From: Halopseudomonas pelagia CL-AP6
Lineage (GTDB): Bacteria; Pseudomonadota; Gammaproteobacteria; Pseudomonadales; Pseudomonadaceae
Reading direction: 5' to 3'
DNA length: 64,000 nucleotides
Assembly: GCF_000410875.1 (NCBI RefSeq)
Contig: NZ_AROI01000006.1
Span: forward strand, 186,001 to 250,000
The notes beneath the pieces are model-generated. The model did not search any database. It was not told the origin of the DNA and saw only the letters and a list, made by a program, of their open reading frames with translations. The position numbers and the translations under genes are program-made. Shown piece after piece: positions 17,965 through 27,288 of the stretch (within the stretch, counting starts at the first letter, position 1; every line of letters begins with the position of its first letter).

Positions 17965-18984
17965 ATGAGTAACAGAATCATTCATTACATGGAGATGTCG
18001 GGATTCAACTGGCTGGTGCCGGTGGTCCGTCTGATCCGTGGCGAAAATCGCCGTGAGCAGGCGCGAGACCTGTTCAATCAAGTGGGTTTGCCACTGATAG
18101 CCATAGCCTTGTTTCTGCTGGTCTGGGCAGCGGCTGCGTCCAAAGTCGATACCAGTCTGGGTACGCTGCCGGGCCCCGTGCAGGTATGGGAGCAGGGGGG
18201 CAATCTGTATGACGATCATCAGCGTGAAAGGGCCCGTGAGGCTGCCTTTCTCGAGCGCCAGGAGCAGCGTAACGCCGAGCGCCTGGCGGAGGATCCGGAT
18301 GCTGAGGTGCGCTGGCGCTCCTATGCTGGGGCGCCAACATTTGTTGATCAGGTGTTTACCAGTCTGAAAACGGTGTTTGCCGGGTTCATTCTCGCCAGCT
18401 TGATCGCCATCCCGATTGGTGTCGCCTGTGGCTTGAGCAAGAACCTGTATGGGGCCATCAGTCCACTGGTGCAAATCCTCAAACCGGTCTCGCCACTGGC
18501 TTGGCTCCCCATAGTGACGCTGGTGGTCAGTGCCGTATACGTCTCTGACGATCCGATGTTCAGCCGCTCCTTTGTCACTTCGGCGATTACCGTCACGCTC
18601 TGTTCGCTGTGGCCGACGCTGATAAATACCGCTGTCGCCGTGGGCTCGATCGATCGCGACTGGATCAACGTGGGGCGCGTCATACGCCTGCCGCTGAGCA
18701 AGCAGATCTTCAAAATCGCCATTCCGGCGGCGCTGCCGATGATCTTCACCGGGTTGCGGATTTCCCTGGGTATCGGCTGGATGGTGCTGATCGCCGCGGA
18801 AATGCTGGCGCAGAACCCCGGGCTCGGCAAGTTCATCTGGGACGAGTTCCAGAACGGCAGTTCCAATTCGCTGGGGCGCATCATGTTTGCCGTCCTGGTC
18901 ATCGGCTTTATCGGCTTCCTGCTCGACTGGCTGATGGTCACGCTGCAAAAGTGGCTGTCTCACGACAAGCAGGCCGGGCAATGA
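17965..18984 (+). CDS. Nitrate-type ABC transporter permease
   Basis: A 339-residue inner-membrane permease of the NrtB/SsuC class. The first helix is at about 38-58. The binding-protein-dependent transport domain runs from about 128 to 330 with five helices. The cytoplasmic coupling motif lies in the SIDRDWINVGRVIRLPLSKQ segment. Between helix 1 and the core is a highly charged stretch (about 75-115, including DDHQRERAREAAFLERQEQR) that compact family members lack. It is predicted to be helical. The gene sits 67 bases after the binding-protein gene. Confidence 0.88.
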   Translation: MSNRIIHYMEMSGFNWLVPVVRLIRGENRREQARDLFNQVGLPLIAIALFLLVWAAAASKVDTSLGTLPGPVQVWEQGGNLYDDHQRERAREAAFLERQEQRNAERLAEDPDAEVRWRSYAGAPTFVDQVFTSLKTVFAGFILASLIAIPIGVACGLSKNLYGAISPLVQILKPVSPLAWLPIVTLVVSAVYVSDDPMFSRSFVTSAITVTLCSLWPTLINTAVAVGSIDRDWINVGRVIRLPLSKQIFKIAIPAALPMIFTGLRISLGIGWMVLIAAEMLAQNPGLGKFIWDEFQNGSSNSLGRIMFAVLVIGFIGFLLDWLMVTLQKWLSHDKQAGQ

Positions 18985-19003
18985 ACCTATACGAGGTAAC
19001 ACC

Positions 19004-19873
19004 ATGTCAATCATGCACATGATCACACAGCCCGCTTCCGAGGCCCGCGCGGCGGAACAGGAAAGCGCACGGCGCGCGGCGCCCTTCCTCGACCTCAGCG
19101 GCGTATCCATCGACTTTCCTACCCGTGGCGGCGTATTCAGGGCTTTGGACAAGGTCAACCTGAAGATTGCCAAAGGCGAGTTCGTGTCGATTATCGGCCA
19201 CTCCGGCTGTGGCAAGTCGACGGTGCTGAATATCGTCGCCGGGCTCAGTCAGGCCACTGAAGGTGGCGCCGTACTCCAAGGCCGTGAAGTCAACCAGCCG
19301 GGACCAGATCGTGCGGTGGTATTCCAGAACCACGCATTGCTGCCCTGGCTGACCTGCTATCAGAACATTGAACTGGCGGTGAAAGAGATCTTCAAGGGCC
19401 GCAAGAACCGCAAGGAAATGCGCCAGTGGATCGAGCACAATCTGCACCTGGTGCATATGGATCACGCCATGCACAAATACCCATCGGAAATTTCCGGCGG
19501 CATGAAGCAGCGCATAGGTATCGCCCGGGCGCTGGCGATGGAGCCAATCCTGTTGCTGATGGACGAGCCCTTTGGCGCGTTGGACGCACTGACCCGTGCG
19601 CACCTGCAGGATTCGGTCATGGCCATTCAGTCGGAACTGAAAAATACCGTGCTGATGGTCACCCATGATGTCGACGAGGCGGTACTGCTGTCAGACAAGA
19701 TCGTCATGATGACCAATGGTCCCGCAGCCAAGATCGGCGAAGTGCTGAGTATTGAGCTGGAACGACCGCGCGAACGCCTGGCGCTGGCCAGTGACCCGCT
19801 ATATAACCAGTATCGCTCAGAGGTCCTGCGCTTTCTATACGAGCGCCAACGACGTCCCGACGAGGTCAAATGA
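19004..19873 (+). CDS. Nitrate-type ABC transporter ATP-binding protein
   Basis: A 289-residue ATPase of the NrtD/SsuB/TauB class. Walker A is GHSGCGKST (about 65-73). The Q-loop region reads FQNHALLPWLTCYQNIELAV. The ABC signature is SGGMKQRIGIARAL, Walker B is LLLMDEPFGALD, and the switch histidine is in VTHDVDEA. It has a single nucleotide-binding domain without the NrtC regulatory extension. It closes the porin-to-ATPase operon and ends 37 bases from the stop of the convergent PilZ-DUF1631 gene. Confidence 0.91.
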   Translation: MSIMHMITQPASEARAAEQESARRAAPFLDLSGVSIDFPTRGGVFRALDKVNLKIAKGEFVSIIGHSGCGKSTVLNIVAGLSQATEGGAVLQGREVNQPGPDRAVVFQNHALLPWLTCYQNIELAVKEIFKGRKNRKEMRQWIEHNLHLVHMDHAMHKYPSEISGGMKQRIGIARALAMEPILLLMDEPFGALDALTRAHLQDSVMAIQSELKNTVLMVTHDVDEAVLLSDKIVMMTNGPAAKIGEVLSIELERPRERLALASDPLYNQYRSEVLRFLYERQRRPDEVK

Positions 19874-19879
19874 TCCTCA

Positions 19880-19911
19880 GACGGGCGGCCCGAGCGAGCG
19901 GGCCGCCCGTC
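19880..19911. terminator. Long perfect hairpin between convergent genes
   Basis: GACGGGCGGCCC (19880-19891) is perfectly complementary to GGGCCGCCCGTC (19900-19911), with an 8-base loop GAGCGAGC. It lies between two convergent genes and runs into the stop codon of the minus-strand one. No T-tract follows on either strand, so it may act as a transcript end or block rather than a classical terminator. Confidence 0.6.
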
Positions 19912-22900
19912 AGGCTGGCGCCTGGTCGCTGAGCTTGTCTGGCAGTGCTTTCAGGTTCAACTGGTCGAGCAAGCCGGGCAGGCCGTGAACATGGCCCTGG
20001 ACGTAGTCCACGCCGATAGTGCGGACAGTATCCAGAATATCCTGAGCCGATACGTATTCTGCGATCACTTTCTTGTTTAGGTAATGACCCATTTCGGTGA
20101 TCGAGCGCACCAGGGCGAAGTCCACGTCGCTGCGCGTGATGTCGCGCACGAAAGCGCCATCGATCTTGATAAAATCCACCGGCAGGCGCTTGAGATAGGA
20201 ATAGGACGACTGGCCCACACCAAAGTCGTCCAGGGAGAACCGGCAACCGATACTGCGCATCTCATTAATAAAGTCGGCGGCGTCTTCCAGATTAGCCACC
20301 GCGGTGGTTTCGGTAATTTCAAAGATCAGCTTGTCGCGCGGTACCTGATAGCGCACTAGGGCGTCGAATATAAAATCGAGGAAGGAATCATCATTCATCG
20401 AATGGCCGGACAGGTTGATAGAGAAACCGCCGAACAGGTGCAGTTGATCCTGGTGCTCCATCATCCAGCGCAGCACGGTTTCGATGACCCAGCGGTCCAC
20501 CGAGCCCATGCGGTTGTAGTCCTCGGCGACCTTGATGAAATCGGCCGGCGGCATATGCTCACCCTGGTCATCAATCACCGTGAGTAGCACTTCGTAATGG
20601 GGCAGAGCGGCTTCCTGAGTATCCAGGGGAGCTATCTTCTGGCAGCGTAGTTTGAGGTTGTTCTCGTCCAGCGCGCGGTTGATCCGCGTGACCCAGAGCA
20701 TGGCCTCGTCGAGCTCCTCAAGACGTTCGTCGCCAGGCAGTACGAATTGAATATCCTTGTGGCCCGAGCGTTTGGAGATCTCAGCGGCGGTCTCAACCGA
20801 GCGCAATAAATCCATGATCTTCTGATTCGCCTGATCGAACCCGAGCATCGCCATGACGGTATTGATCACGAAACTGTGTTGCTCATGGACGAAACGGGTG
20901 GTTTCTATCGCCGTTTTCAGCTCCGTGGCGAGCCGGTAGCCGGCCTTGTCGGCATCAATGGGGGCGAGAATGGCGAACTGATCCGGACCCACGCGGCCGA
21001 CTAATGCTTCTTCGTCAACAAAGCTGCTGATGCGCCGCGCCAGATCGCGCAGAAACCGGTCTCCGGTTTCGTAACCGCAGGTGTTGTTGATCACCTTGAA
21101 CTGCTGGATATCGAAAAAGATCAGGGTGTGTGCGGTCTGCTCCTGTTGTGCCTGCGCCACGCATTGTGCCAGACAGCGCGAAAATTCCTTGCGTGTCAGC
21201 AAGCCAGTCAACTGGTCGTGGGCGGAGTCGAAAGACAGCTTGTCATAGATTTTCTGTACCAGGGCGTCGAGGCCCTGTTCCACAGCGGGCATGGCTGCGT
21301 CGTGGAGTAGCTCCAGATGGCCATCGCGGAGTAGCTGGGCAACCTGTTCCAGTGACAGTCCCGAGGTTTTGGTGCCGTGGTGATTGGCAAACATGAATTG
21401 GCTGGCATCGTCGGCCATCCATACCAGTTGGTAGAGCTGGGTTTGCTGACCTGCTTGGGTCAATTCGAACCACTGCGAGACTTTCAGGTTTCGGGCCCGC
21501 TTGAGCCAGCGCATCAGGCCCTTATCGGTTTCCACCTGTGAGGCCAGACGTTCCTCAAGCACCTCGCTGTTCAGCTCCGCTGAACTGTAAAGTGCCATTG
21601 GCGTGGTGTCTTGCACGCCGCTGGCCAATAGTTGGCTAATACGCTCAAGCAGTTCGGTATGGGCATAGCCGTTTTCCGGCACCTTGGACAAACCCTTGCC
21701 GAGCAGTTTCAACAGGTAGTCCACCGCGTGTGGCTGCTGGCGCTGGGTATTGGTTTGCGGGAGTAAATGCCAGAGCAGGTCGCAGATCACGGTCTGGGTC
21801 ATGTTCCAGGACGCGCTGTTGATACCTTCGCGTAAATAGCTCAAACGCATCAGATCCTTCCAGCCATGATTGACCAGATCAATCAGGGCGGAGGGTACCG
21901 GGCGGTCAAACAGCTCGCTCAACTGACGCTCGATCTGTCTATTCGCCTGGATGAGCCGTTGCTGACCGGCGCAGGTTTCGCGGATGCGGTTGAGGTTGCG
22001 ATCAATAAAGCGCTTTTCACGGGTGACCAGGGTATCCAGATTGTCCAGGCTCTGGCTAAAGGCGAGGGTGTCGTCCTCGCTCTCGAGGATATGCTGGATA
22101 CTCTCGCGGATCGGGCCCTTGTTGGCCTCCAGGTGGATGCTGCCCTGGTCAGACAGCAAGGCCAGATAGTTGACGGCCTGACGCGCTGGGTGAAAATCAC
22201 CGCTGAACAGCTCCGGGTCTTTGAGCATGATCTTTAGTAACGGCACCTGCAGTTTGCGCAACTCCTCCTTAAGGTCTTCGGCCACCCGCTCGTTCTGCAC
22301 GATACTGTCGAACAGAGACTCGATCATCTCCACCGAGTCATGCTCGAACTCGCTCAGGTCGATCCGCACGCCACCGTTACTCTGTATCAGTTGGCTTTTC
22401 AACGCGCCTGGACCCTTGAAGCTGACCTGACCCTGAAGCAGCCGGGCTTTCATGGTGTCCAGCGCCGTCAATGCTGCACGTGAGGGTTGCTGGCTACTGG
22501 TCTGGCCTGAGTTAGGCTGCTCGCCGCCGGCCGGGGTCAACTGCCGCTGCAGGCTCATCAGTTGACTCGCCGCATTGAACGCCTGGCCTGCAACCGCCGT
22601 TGAGGCAGACGCGGGAGTCTGCTGTTCCAACGCCGTTTCCTCCGCGCTTCCTGGCGCTGCTGGCGGTGCTGGCGGTGCCGCAGAGTATTCGTCAGTGCGC
22701 GGGGTGTCCGCCGTCGCGGTGGAGGGCGACGCTTGCTGCGGCCAGGCTTGTTGGGCCTGGGACGCAAGATAGTGGTTTACATCCAGGCCGGGGAGGATGT
22801 TCGCCTGCACAAATGAACGGTTGAGCTCTTGGTATATGGTCTCCAGGTGCGCCAGAATGCTCTCTTGCAGTACCTTGAACACTACTTCCACAACCCTGTT

Positions 22901-23794
22901 GCTCAGGCCCAGATGACGGATGACCTCAAAGAAGGTATTGCACAGCGCCGAAGGGGAGTAGGGATTGAAGGTCCGGCTTGTGCTGCGACTACCGAAAGCG
23001 GCATCGATCCGTAGTTGCAGTTCGATAAGACTGTCGCGCACCTCCAGTTCGGTCCGCGATATGGCTACCCGCACCACTAGCCAATCCTCGAAGTCGTGCT
23101 TGTCGACCAATGTCAGGGTTTGCGTCTTGCCTTCGTTCTGCTCGGCCACTTGTTCCGGGACTTGCCGGCCTAGCGCGATATCCATCGCCGTTTCGCCGAT
23201 CCGGTTGACGGTGGCCCCGAGCACGCGCTGGCGTTGTTTGCGAAACAGTGCGATGGCGTCGAAGAACGGTTGTTGCAACGCCTGGGTCTTCTGCCGGTCA
23301 GCCTCGACCAGCAGCGCCGTTTCCAACTGCCCAAAATAACGGGTGAAGTGATCTTCCAGAAACTGCTGGAACGCCAGGTTGGTAGTTTTTGCCAGCACCT
23401 TCCGGTGCTCCGGGCTGAGTTGGCTCTGGCCGGCCAACAGTTTGCGTGGCATCGGTGCGGCGGCGCGTTGGTTGCCCTCCGTCGCCTCTTGCAGTGCGCG
23501 ATAGTTTTCCGGGCTGGGGTCCGCCAAGCGTAATCCGGCGCCCTGCTCGGTGAAGCGCACCACCTGTACATCCATAGCAATGCTGCGGTCAGATAGTTCC
23601 AGGCAGATGCTCGCAGGCCTTGCTTGGCTGGCGCTGACGCTGCGTTTGAGCCTGGCCAATACCAGATCATCCAGGCTGACAAGCATACCCGCCTGGCTGA
23701 AATCACGAATGATGCAGCGAAAGTTGTCGTTCAGGCTCAGGCTCAGAACGGCATTAAATTCGGCGGCCTTTCGTGGCCATCTTCTCTTTTCCAT
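19910..23794 (-). CDS. PilZ-DUF1631-GGDEF-EAL cyclic-di-GMP protein, copy 2
   Basis: A 1,294-residue paralogue of the protein at 7526-11440 with the same domain order. PilZ motifs are RRWPR and DFSQAG (about 4-8 and 34-39). The DUF1631 landmark reads LKDPELFSGDFHPARQAVNY. A proline/alanine/glutamine-rich linker (about 340-410) separates the halves of the helical region and is looser than in copy 1. GGDEF is degenerate (GPDQF). EAL keeps YEVLL, INLSG, EITET, DDFGVG, FIKID, IAEYV and YVQG, where copy 1 has YAQGF. The start at 23794 follows an AGGTG. It is transcribed away from the TRAP cluster and faces the nitrate operon. Confidence 0.9.
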   Translation of the reverse strand: MEKRRWPRKAAEFNAVLSLSLNDNFRCIIRDFSQAGMLVSLDDLVLARLKRSVSASQARPASICLELSDRSIAMDVQVVRFTEQGAGLRLADPSPENYRALQEATEGNQRAAAPMPRKLLAGQSQLSPEHRKVLAKTTNLAFQQFLEDHFTRYFGQLETALLVEADRQKTQALQQPFFDAIALFRKQRQRVLGATVNRIGETAMDIALGRQVPEQVAEQNEGKTQTLTLVDKHDFEDWLVVRVAISRTELEVRDSLIELQLRIDAAFGSRSTSRTFNPYSPSALCNTFFEVIRHLGLSNRVVEVVFKVLQESILAHLETIYQELNRSFVQANILPGLDVNHYLASQAQQAWPQQASPSTATADTPRTDEYSAAPPAPPAAPGSAEETALEQQTPASASTAVAGQAFNAASQLMSLQRQLTPAGGEQPNSGQTSSQQPSRAALTALDTMKARLLQGQVSFKGPGALKSQLIQSNGGVRIDLSEFEHDSVEMIESLFDSIVQNERVAEDLKEELRKLQVPLLKIMLKDPELFSGDFHPARQAVNYLALLSDQGSIHLEANKGPIRESIQHILESEDDTLAFSQSLDNLDTLVTREKRFIDRNLNRIRETCAGQQRLIQANRQIERQLSELFDRPVPSALIDLVNHGWKDLMRLSYLREGINSASWNMTQTVICDLLWHLLPQTNTQRQQPHAVDYLLKLLGKGLSKVPENGYAHTELLERISQLLASGVQDTTPMALYSSAELNSEVLEERLASQVETDKGLMRWLKRARNLKVSQWFELTQAGQQTQLYQLVWMADDASQFMFANHHGTKTSGLSLEQVAQLLRDGHLELLHDAAMPAVEQGLDALVQKIYDKLSFDSAHDQLTGLLTRKEFSRCLAQCVAQAQQEQTAHTLIFFDIQQFKVINNTCGYETGDRFLRDLARRISSFVDEEALVGRVGPDQFAILAPIDADKAGYRLATELKTAIETTRFVHEQHSFVINTVMAMLGFDQANQKIMDLLRSVETAAEISKRSGHKDIQFVLPGDERLEELDEAMLWVTRINRALDENNLKLRCQKIAPLDTQEAALPHYEVLLTVIDDQGEHMPPADFIKVAEDYNRMGSVDRWVIETVLRWMMEHQDQLHLFGGFSINLSGHSMNDDSFLDFIFDALVRYQVPRDKLIFEITETTAVANLEDAADFINEMRSIGCRFSLDDFGVGQSSYSYLKRLPVDFIKIDGAFVRDITRSDVDFALVRSITEMGHYLNKKVIAEYVSAQDILDTVRTIGVDYVQGHVHGLPGLLDQLNLKALPDKLSDQAPA

Positions 23795-24002
23795 AACTAC
23801 ACCTTTCCATGTCTACAGCATGTGGCAGGACGGCAAGCAATGCTGGCAGTTTAGATGTGAACTGGGGAAATGTCCCTTGCTGGAATGTAACCAGACACCG
23901 CGCCGCCCCTTAAGTAGACACTTTGGCGCGGTCAGCCAGCCAAACTGAAGGTTTCAAGGCGCTCCGCGATTGTTGCAGATGCAGATGGGCGTGAGAGCAG
24001 GT

Positions 24003-25388
24003 TCAGTCTTTGAAGTCGGCCTTGTCCAGCCCGTGGCGTTTCATCTTGTCATATAAGGTCTTGCGTGCGAGCCCGAGCTGCATCATGACTTGTTTGATGC
24101 TGCCCTGGCAGGCTTGCAGCGCACTGGAAATAAGGCTCTGTTCGTAGGCGTCGAGCAGCTCGGTAAGGGTTTGCTGGCCTGAGGGGGTGGTTGGGCTGCC
24201 ACGTTCTGGGGTTGTTAGCGCAGAGGCCCCCATCAGTACGTAGCGCTCAGCCAGGTTACGCAATTCGCGCACATTGCCCGGCCAGTCGTGTTGCATTAAT
24301 GCGGCGGCCTGGGTCGCGTCCAGCGGAATGCTTTCGCGGTCGTAACGTGACGCTGCAATCAGCGCAAAGTGGTGAAATAGCAGCGGTACATCCTGTTTGC
24401 GTTCGCGCAAAGGCGGAATGTCTACTTGCACAACATTGAGCCGGTAAAACAGATCGGCGCGAAACTCCCCCGCATCGCTTTGCGCCTTGAGATCAGACTT
24501 GGTTGCGGCGATGATCCGCACGTCCACGGCAATTTGCTGGTTGCTCCCCAGTCTTTCTACCTTGCGCTCTTCGAGTACCCGCAGCAGTTTAACCTGCAGC
24601 GCCAGCGGCATGCTTTCCAGTTCATCAAGGAACAGGGTGCCCTTGTGCGCATATTCGAACTTGCCAATGCGGCGTTTTTCCGCACCGGTAAAGGCCCCCG
24701 CTTCATGGCCGAATAGCTCGCTTTCGATCAGGCTTTCAGGTACCGCGCCGCAGTTGATAGCGACGAAGTTATATTCACTGCGGTTGCTGTTCTCATGGAT
24801 ATAGCGGGCGATGGCATCCTTGCCAGACCCAGTCTCCCCGCGCAGCAGGATGTCTGCGTTGGTATCCAGTAGCGGGTCGAGCATGGCAATCACCCGCTGC
24901 ATGCTGGGCGAAGAACCCAGCAGTCTCGGGCCGGGCTTGGTCAGGGTACGCAGCTGCGCCTTGAGCTGGCGGTTCTCCAATGCCAACTGACGCTTTTCCA
25001 ACGCGCGCTTGAGTATTTCGATCAAGCCGTCGTGATGAAAGGGCTTCTCAATAAAATCATAGGCGCCCTGGCGCATGGCGCTGACGGCGGTGCTGATGTC
25101 GCCCTGGCCGGTCAGAATGATGACCGGGATGCTAGTGTCGAGAACGTGAATGGCCTGCAGAACCGCAAGCCCGTCCATCCCGGGCATGTGGTAATCGCAC
25201 AGCACCACGCCGGCAAATTCACGGTCAATGCTGGCCAGCGCGCTGGCGCCGTCACTGAAGCAGGCGACGCTGAGGTTCTCCAGCGACAAGGTTTGCGCGA
25301 CCACCTGGCGGATGTCTGCGTCGTCGTCGATAAAGAGGATGGCTGGTGCTGGCATCGGGTTGTCCGTTGGCTGGGCGTGGCTGTTCAT
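24003..25388 (-). CDS. DctD-like sigma-54 response regulator
   Basis: A 461-residue activator. The receiver domain (about 15-130) has IDDDAD, phospho-acceptor D in LCDYHMPGMDG (about 60) and K in FIEKPF. The AAA+ domain has GETGSGKD as Walker A and the sigma-54 contact loop GAFTGA. It also has the LDELESM Walker B and the arginine-finger region LFYRLNVV. The Fis-type helix-turn-helix IKQVMMQLGLARKTLYDKMK ends the chain. Its start overlaps the stop of the sensor gene by four bases (ATGA). It should activate the sigma-54 promoter at 30625-30640 in front of the TRAP genes. Confidence 0.93.
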   Translation of the reverse strand: MNSHAQPTDNPMPAPAILFIDDDADIRQVVAQTLSLENLSVACFSDGASALASIDREFAGVVLCDYHMPGMDGLAVLQAIHVLDTSIPVIILTGQGDISTAVSAMRQGAYDFIEKPFHHDGLIEILKRALEKRQLALENRQLKAQLRTLTKPGPRLLGSSPSMQRVIAMLDPLLDTNADILLRGETGSGKDAIARYIHENSNRSEYNFVAINCGAVPESLIESELFGHEAGAFTGAEKRRIGKFEYAHKGTLFLDELESMPLALQVKLLRVLEERKVERLGSNQQIAVDVRIIAATKSDLKAQSDAGEFRADLFYRLNVVQVDIPPLRERKQDVPLLFHHFALIAASRYDRESIPLDATQAAALMQHDWPGNVRELRNLAERYVLMGASALTTPERGSPTTPSGQQTLTELLDAYEQSLISSALQACQGSIKQVMMQLGLARKTLYDKMKRHGLDKADFKD

Positions 25389-27202
25389 GAGCGCGTCTGA
25401 AAGGTCAGTATAAACTCGGCGCCTGGGGTGTCTGAGCGATTCTGGCCAACCAGTTTGCCGCCCAGCGCATCCATGATCTGACGTGAGATCGATAGCCCTA
25501 GCCCCAGACCCTGTTTCATCGACTTGGTTGTGAAGAACGGCTCGAAAATCTGCTCGGTATTGGCTGGCAAGCCGGAGCCGTTATCGCGTACCAGACACTG
25601 GATCTGCTGATCCTGCTGCCTTAACTCCAGATGAATCTCGGGTATCAGGCTGGTCTCAACCGCCTGCACTGCATTGGCGATCAGATTGACCATCACCTGC
25701 TCTATGCGGATCAGATCGCCATGCACCATCACTGGCGTATCCGGGCGCTGCCACTGGATCAGTATGCCATTACTGCTGTCCTGGGCACGGATGATTTTCA
25801 GTGCCGCATCGATAGGCAAGCGCAAATCCACCTGGGACGGCAGACCTTCGGATTTGCGCGCGAACACCTTGAACTGACGGGTCAGCTCGGCCATCTTGTC
25901 GCATAGACTGACAATTTCGCCCAGATTCGCATCCACCACATCCTGTTCGCCGCGTTGCAGAAACCGTTGGCTGTTACGGGCGTAGGCCTGAATGGCGGTC
26001 AGCGGCTGATTCATTTCGTGGTTCAGGCCTGCGGACATTTGCCCGAGCACCGCCAGCTTGGCCGCCTGAATCAGCTCGCGCTGGGTTTCCTTCAGCTCGT
26101 TCTCGGCGCGCTCGCGTTCGCGGACTTGTTCCAGCAACTGCTGGTTGGATGCTTCAAGATCGGCCGTTCGCTCTATCACCCGGCGCTCGAGCTGTTCACT
26201 GCGCTGGGCCAATTCGGTCTCGCGCCGTTGCCGCTCGCGCAGGTATAACCAGGCCAGCATGAGACCGGAAAGCAGGATCAGTCCGGTGATCAGAAAGCGC
26301 ACCTGGGTCCAGAATACCGGGCGTGTGCCAATTAACACCCTGAGCGTCCAATTGCCGTTGGGTAGGGGGGTTTGCAGGCTCAGGTAATCCTGTTGCTGGC
26401 CATCCTCTTCAATGACCACCCGTTCCACGTTGGCTGAGGCGCCCAGCGGGGTGCCGAGGCGGGTGATGTTCATCGGTCTGAGCTGCTGCGACGCATAGCG
26501 TTGCTCGCTCTGCAGAATGGCCTGCCCCTGTTCAGTCAGCGGCTCGAACGCGCGGTACAGCCAGTTCGGTCGGCTGGCCAGAAAACTGATGCCTTCAGCA
26601 TCGGTGATCAACATTTCCGCTTGGTTGAGCGAGGTGGGTCTGCGCCATTGGGCCTCGAGTTCGGCGACTTGAATTTTCATCGCGATCACGCCTATTGGCC
26701 TGGTGCTGTCGTCGGGAGCCATCACCGCGTGCGCAAAATACAGGCCACGCATATCCGAGGTGGTACCCAAGGCGAAGTAAAACGCCGGTGCATTGGAGTT
26801 GAAAGCATTCTGGAAATACGGTCGGAAACTGAAATTCTGGCCAATAAAGTTGGCGCTTTGCTGGTAATTGCTCGCAGCGATGGTCAAACCCTGGTTATCC
26901 ATCAGATACACATCGGAGCTGGCGACAATGTCCGCCATCAATTGCATGATCTGGTTGGCCGCGTCGATCAGTGCGGGTTGCTCCGGGGACGTCAGCGCCT
27001 GGCGTAACTGCGGATGCTGCGCGGCCAGAGTGACGATCGGCTCGTAACGTTTGATCTCGTTGCTGATCAACTGGCTGTAGCGAAAGGATTCGTCCTGACT
27101 TTCACGCTCCACCTGCCGATAGCCGAACAGTGTGCCAGTCTGCCAGGCAATAAGGCCCGCAAGGCTGAAGCACAGGGCAATCCAGAACGGATGTTTCATC
27201 AT
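25385..27202 (-). CDS. DctB-like sensor histidine kinase
   Basis: A 605-residue membrane kinase if started at 27202; a methionine one codon later or 18 codons earlier is possible because no clear ribosome-binding site decides it. There is one N-terminal helix (about 7-23). A periplasmic double-PAS/Cache-like sensor domain follows (about 24-290), containing QNFSFRPYFQNAF, typical of DctB ligand domains. A second helix is at about 300-320, then a coiled coil rich in E, R and Q. The H-box is GLNHEMNQPLTAIQAYARN, and the ATPase motifs are LIANAVQA, DNGSGLP and GLGLGLSIS. DctB kinases sense C4-dicarboxylates. The ligand here may instead be the TRAP substrate. Confidence 0.91.
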   Translation of the reverse strand: MMKHPFWIALCFSLAGLIAWQTGTLFGYRQVERESQDESFRYSQLISNEIKRYEPIVTLAAQHPQLRQALTSPEQPALIDAANQIMQLMADIVASSDVYLMDNQGLTIAASNYQQSANFIGQNFSFRPYFQNAFNSNAPAFYFALGTTSDMRGLYFAHAVMAPDDSTRPIGVIAMKIQVAELEAQWRRPTSLNQAEMLITDAEGISFLASRPNWLYRAFEPLTEQGQAILQSEQRYASQQLRPMNITRLGTPLGASANVERVVIEEDGQQQDYLSLQTPLPNGNWTLRVLIGTRPVFWTQVRFLITGLILLSGLMLAWLYLRERQRRETELAQRSEQLERRVIERTADLEASNQQLLEQVRERERAENELKETQRELIQAAKLAVLGQMSAGLNHEMNQPLTAIQAYARNSQRFLQRGEQDVVDANLGEIVSLCDKMAELTRQFKVFARKSEGLPSQVDLRLPIDAALKIIRAQDSSNGILIQWQRPDTPVMVHGDLIRIEQVMVNLIANAVQAVETSLIPEIHLELRQQDQQIQCLVRDNGSGLPANTEQIFEPFFTTKSMKQGLGLGLSISRQIMDALGGKLVGQNRSDTPGAEFILTFQTRS

Positions 27203-27288
27203 TGTTGGCCCATGGTTAACAGGGCTGAGATTAGCTGGCCCTAAGCGTAGGAACAACCCGCCAGCGAAAGCTGACGGGTGCCATCTGC

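Noticed and set aside
17875-19215. 446-codon minus-strand frame opposite the nitrate-type permease and ATPase
   Set aside because: It mirrors two genes with intact ABC motifs, shows no motifs of its own and has no ribosome-binding site.
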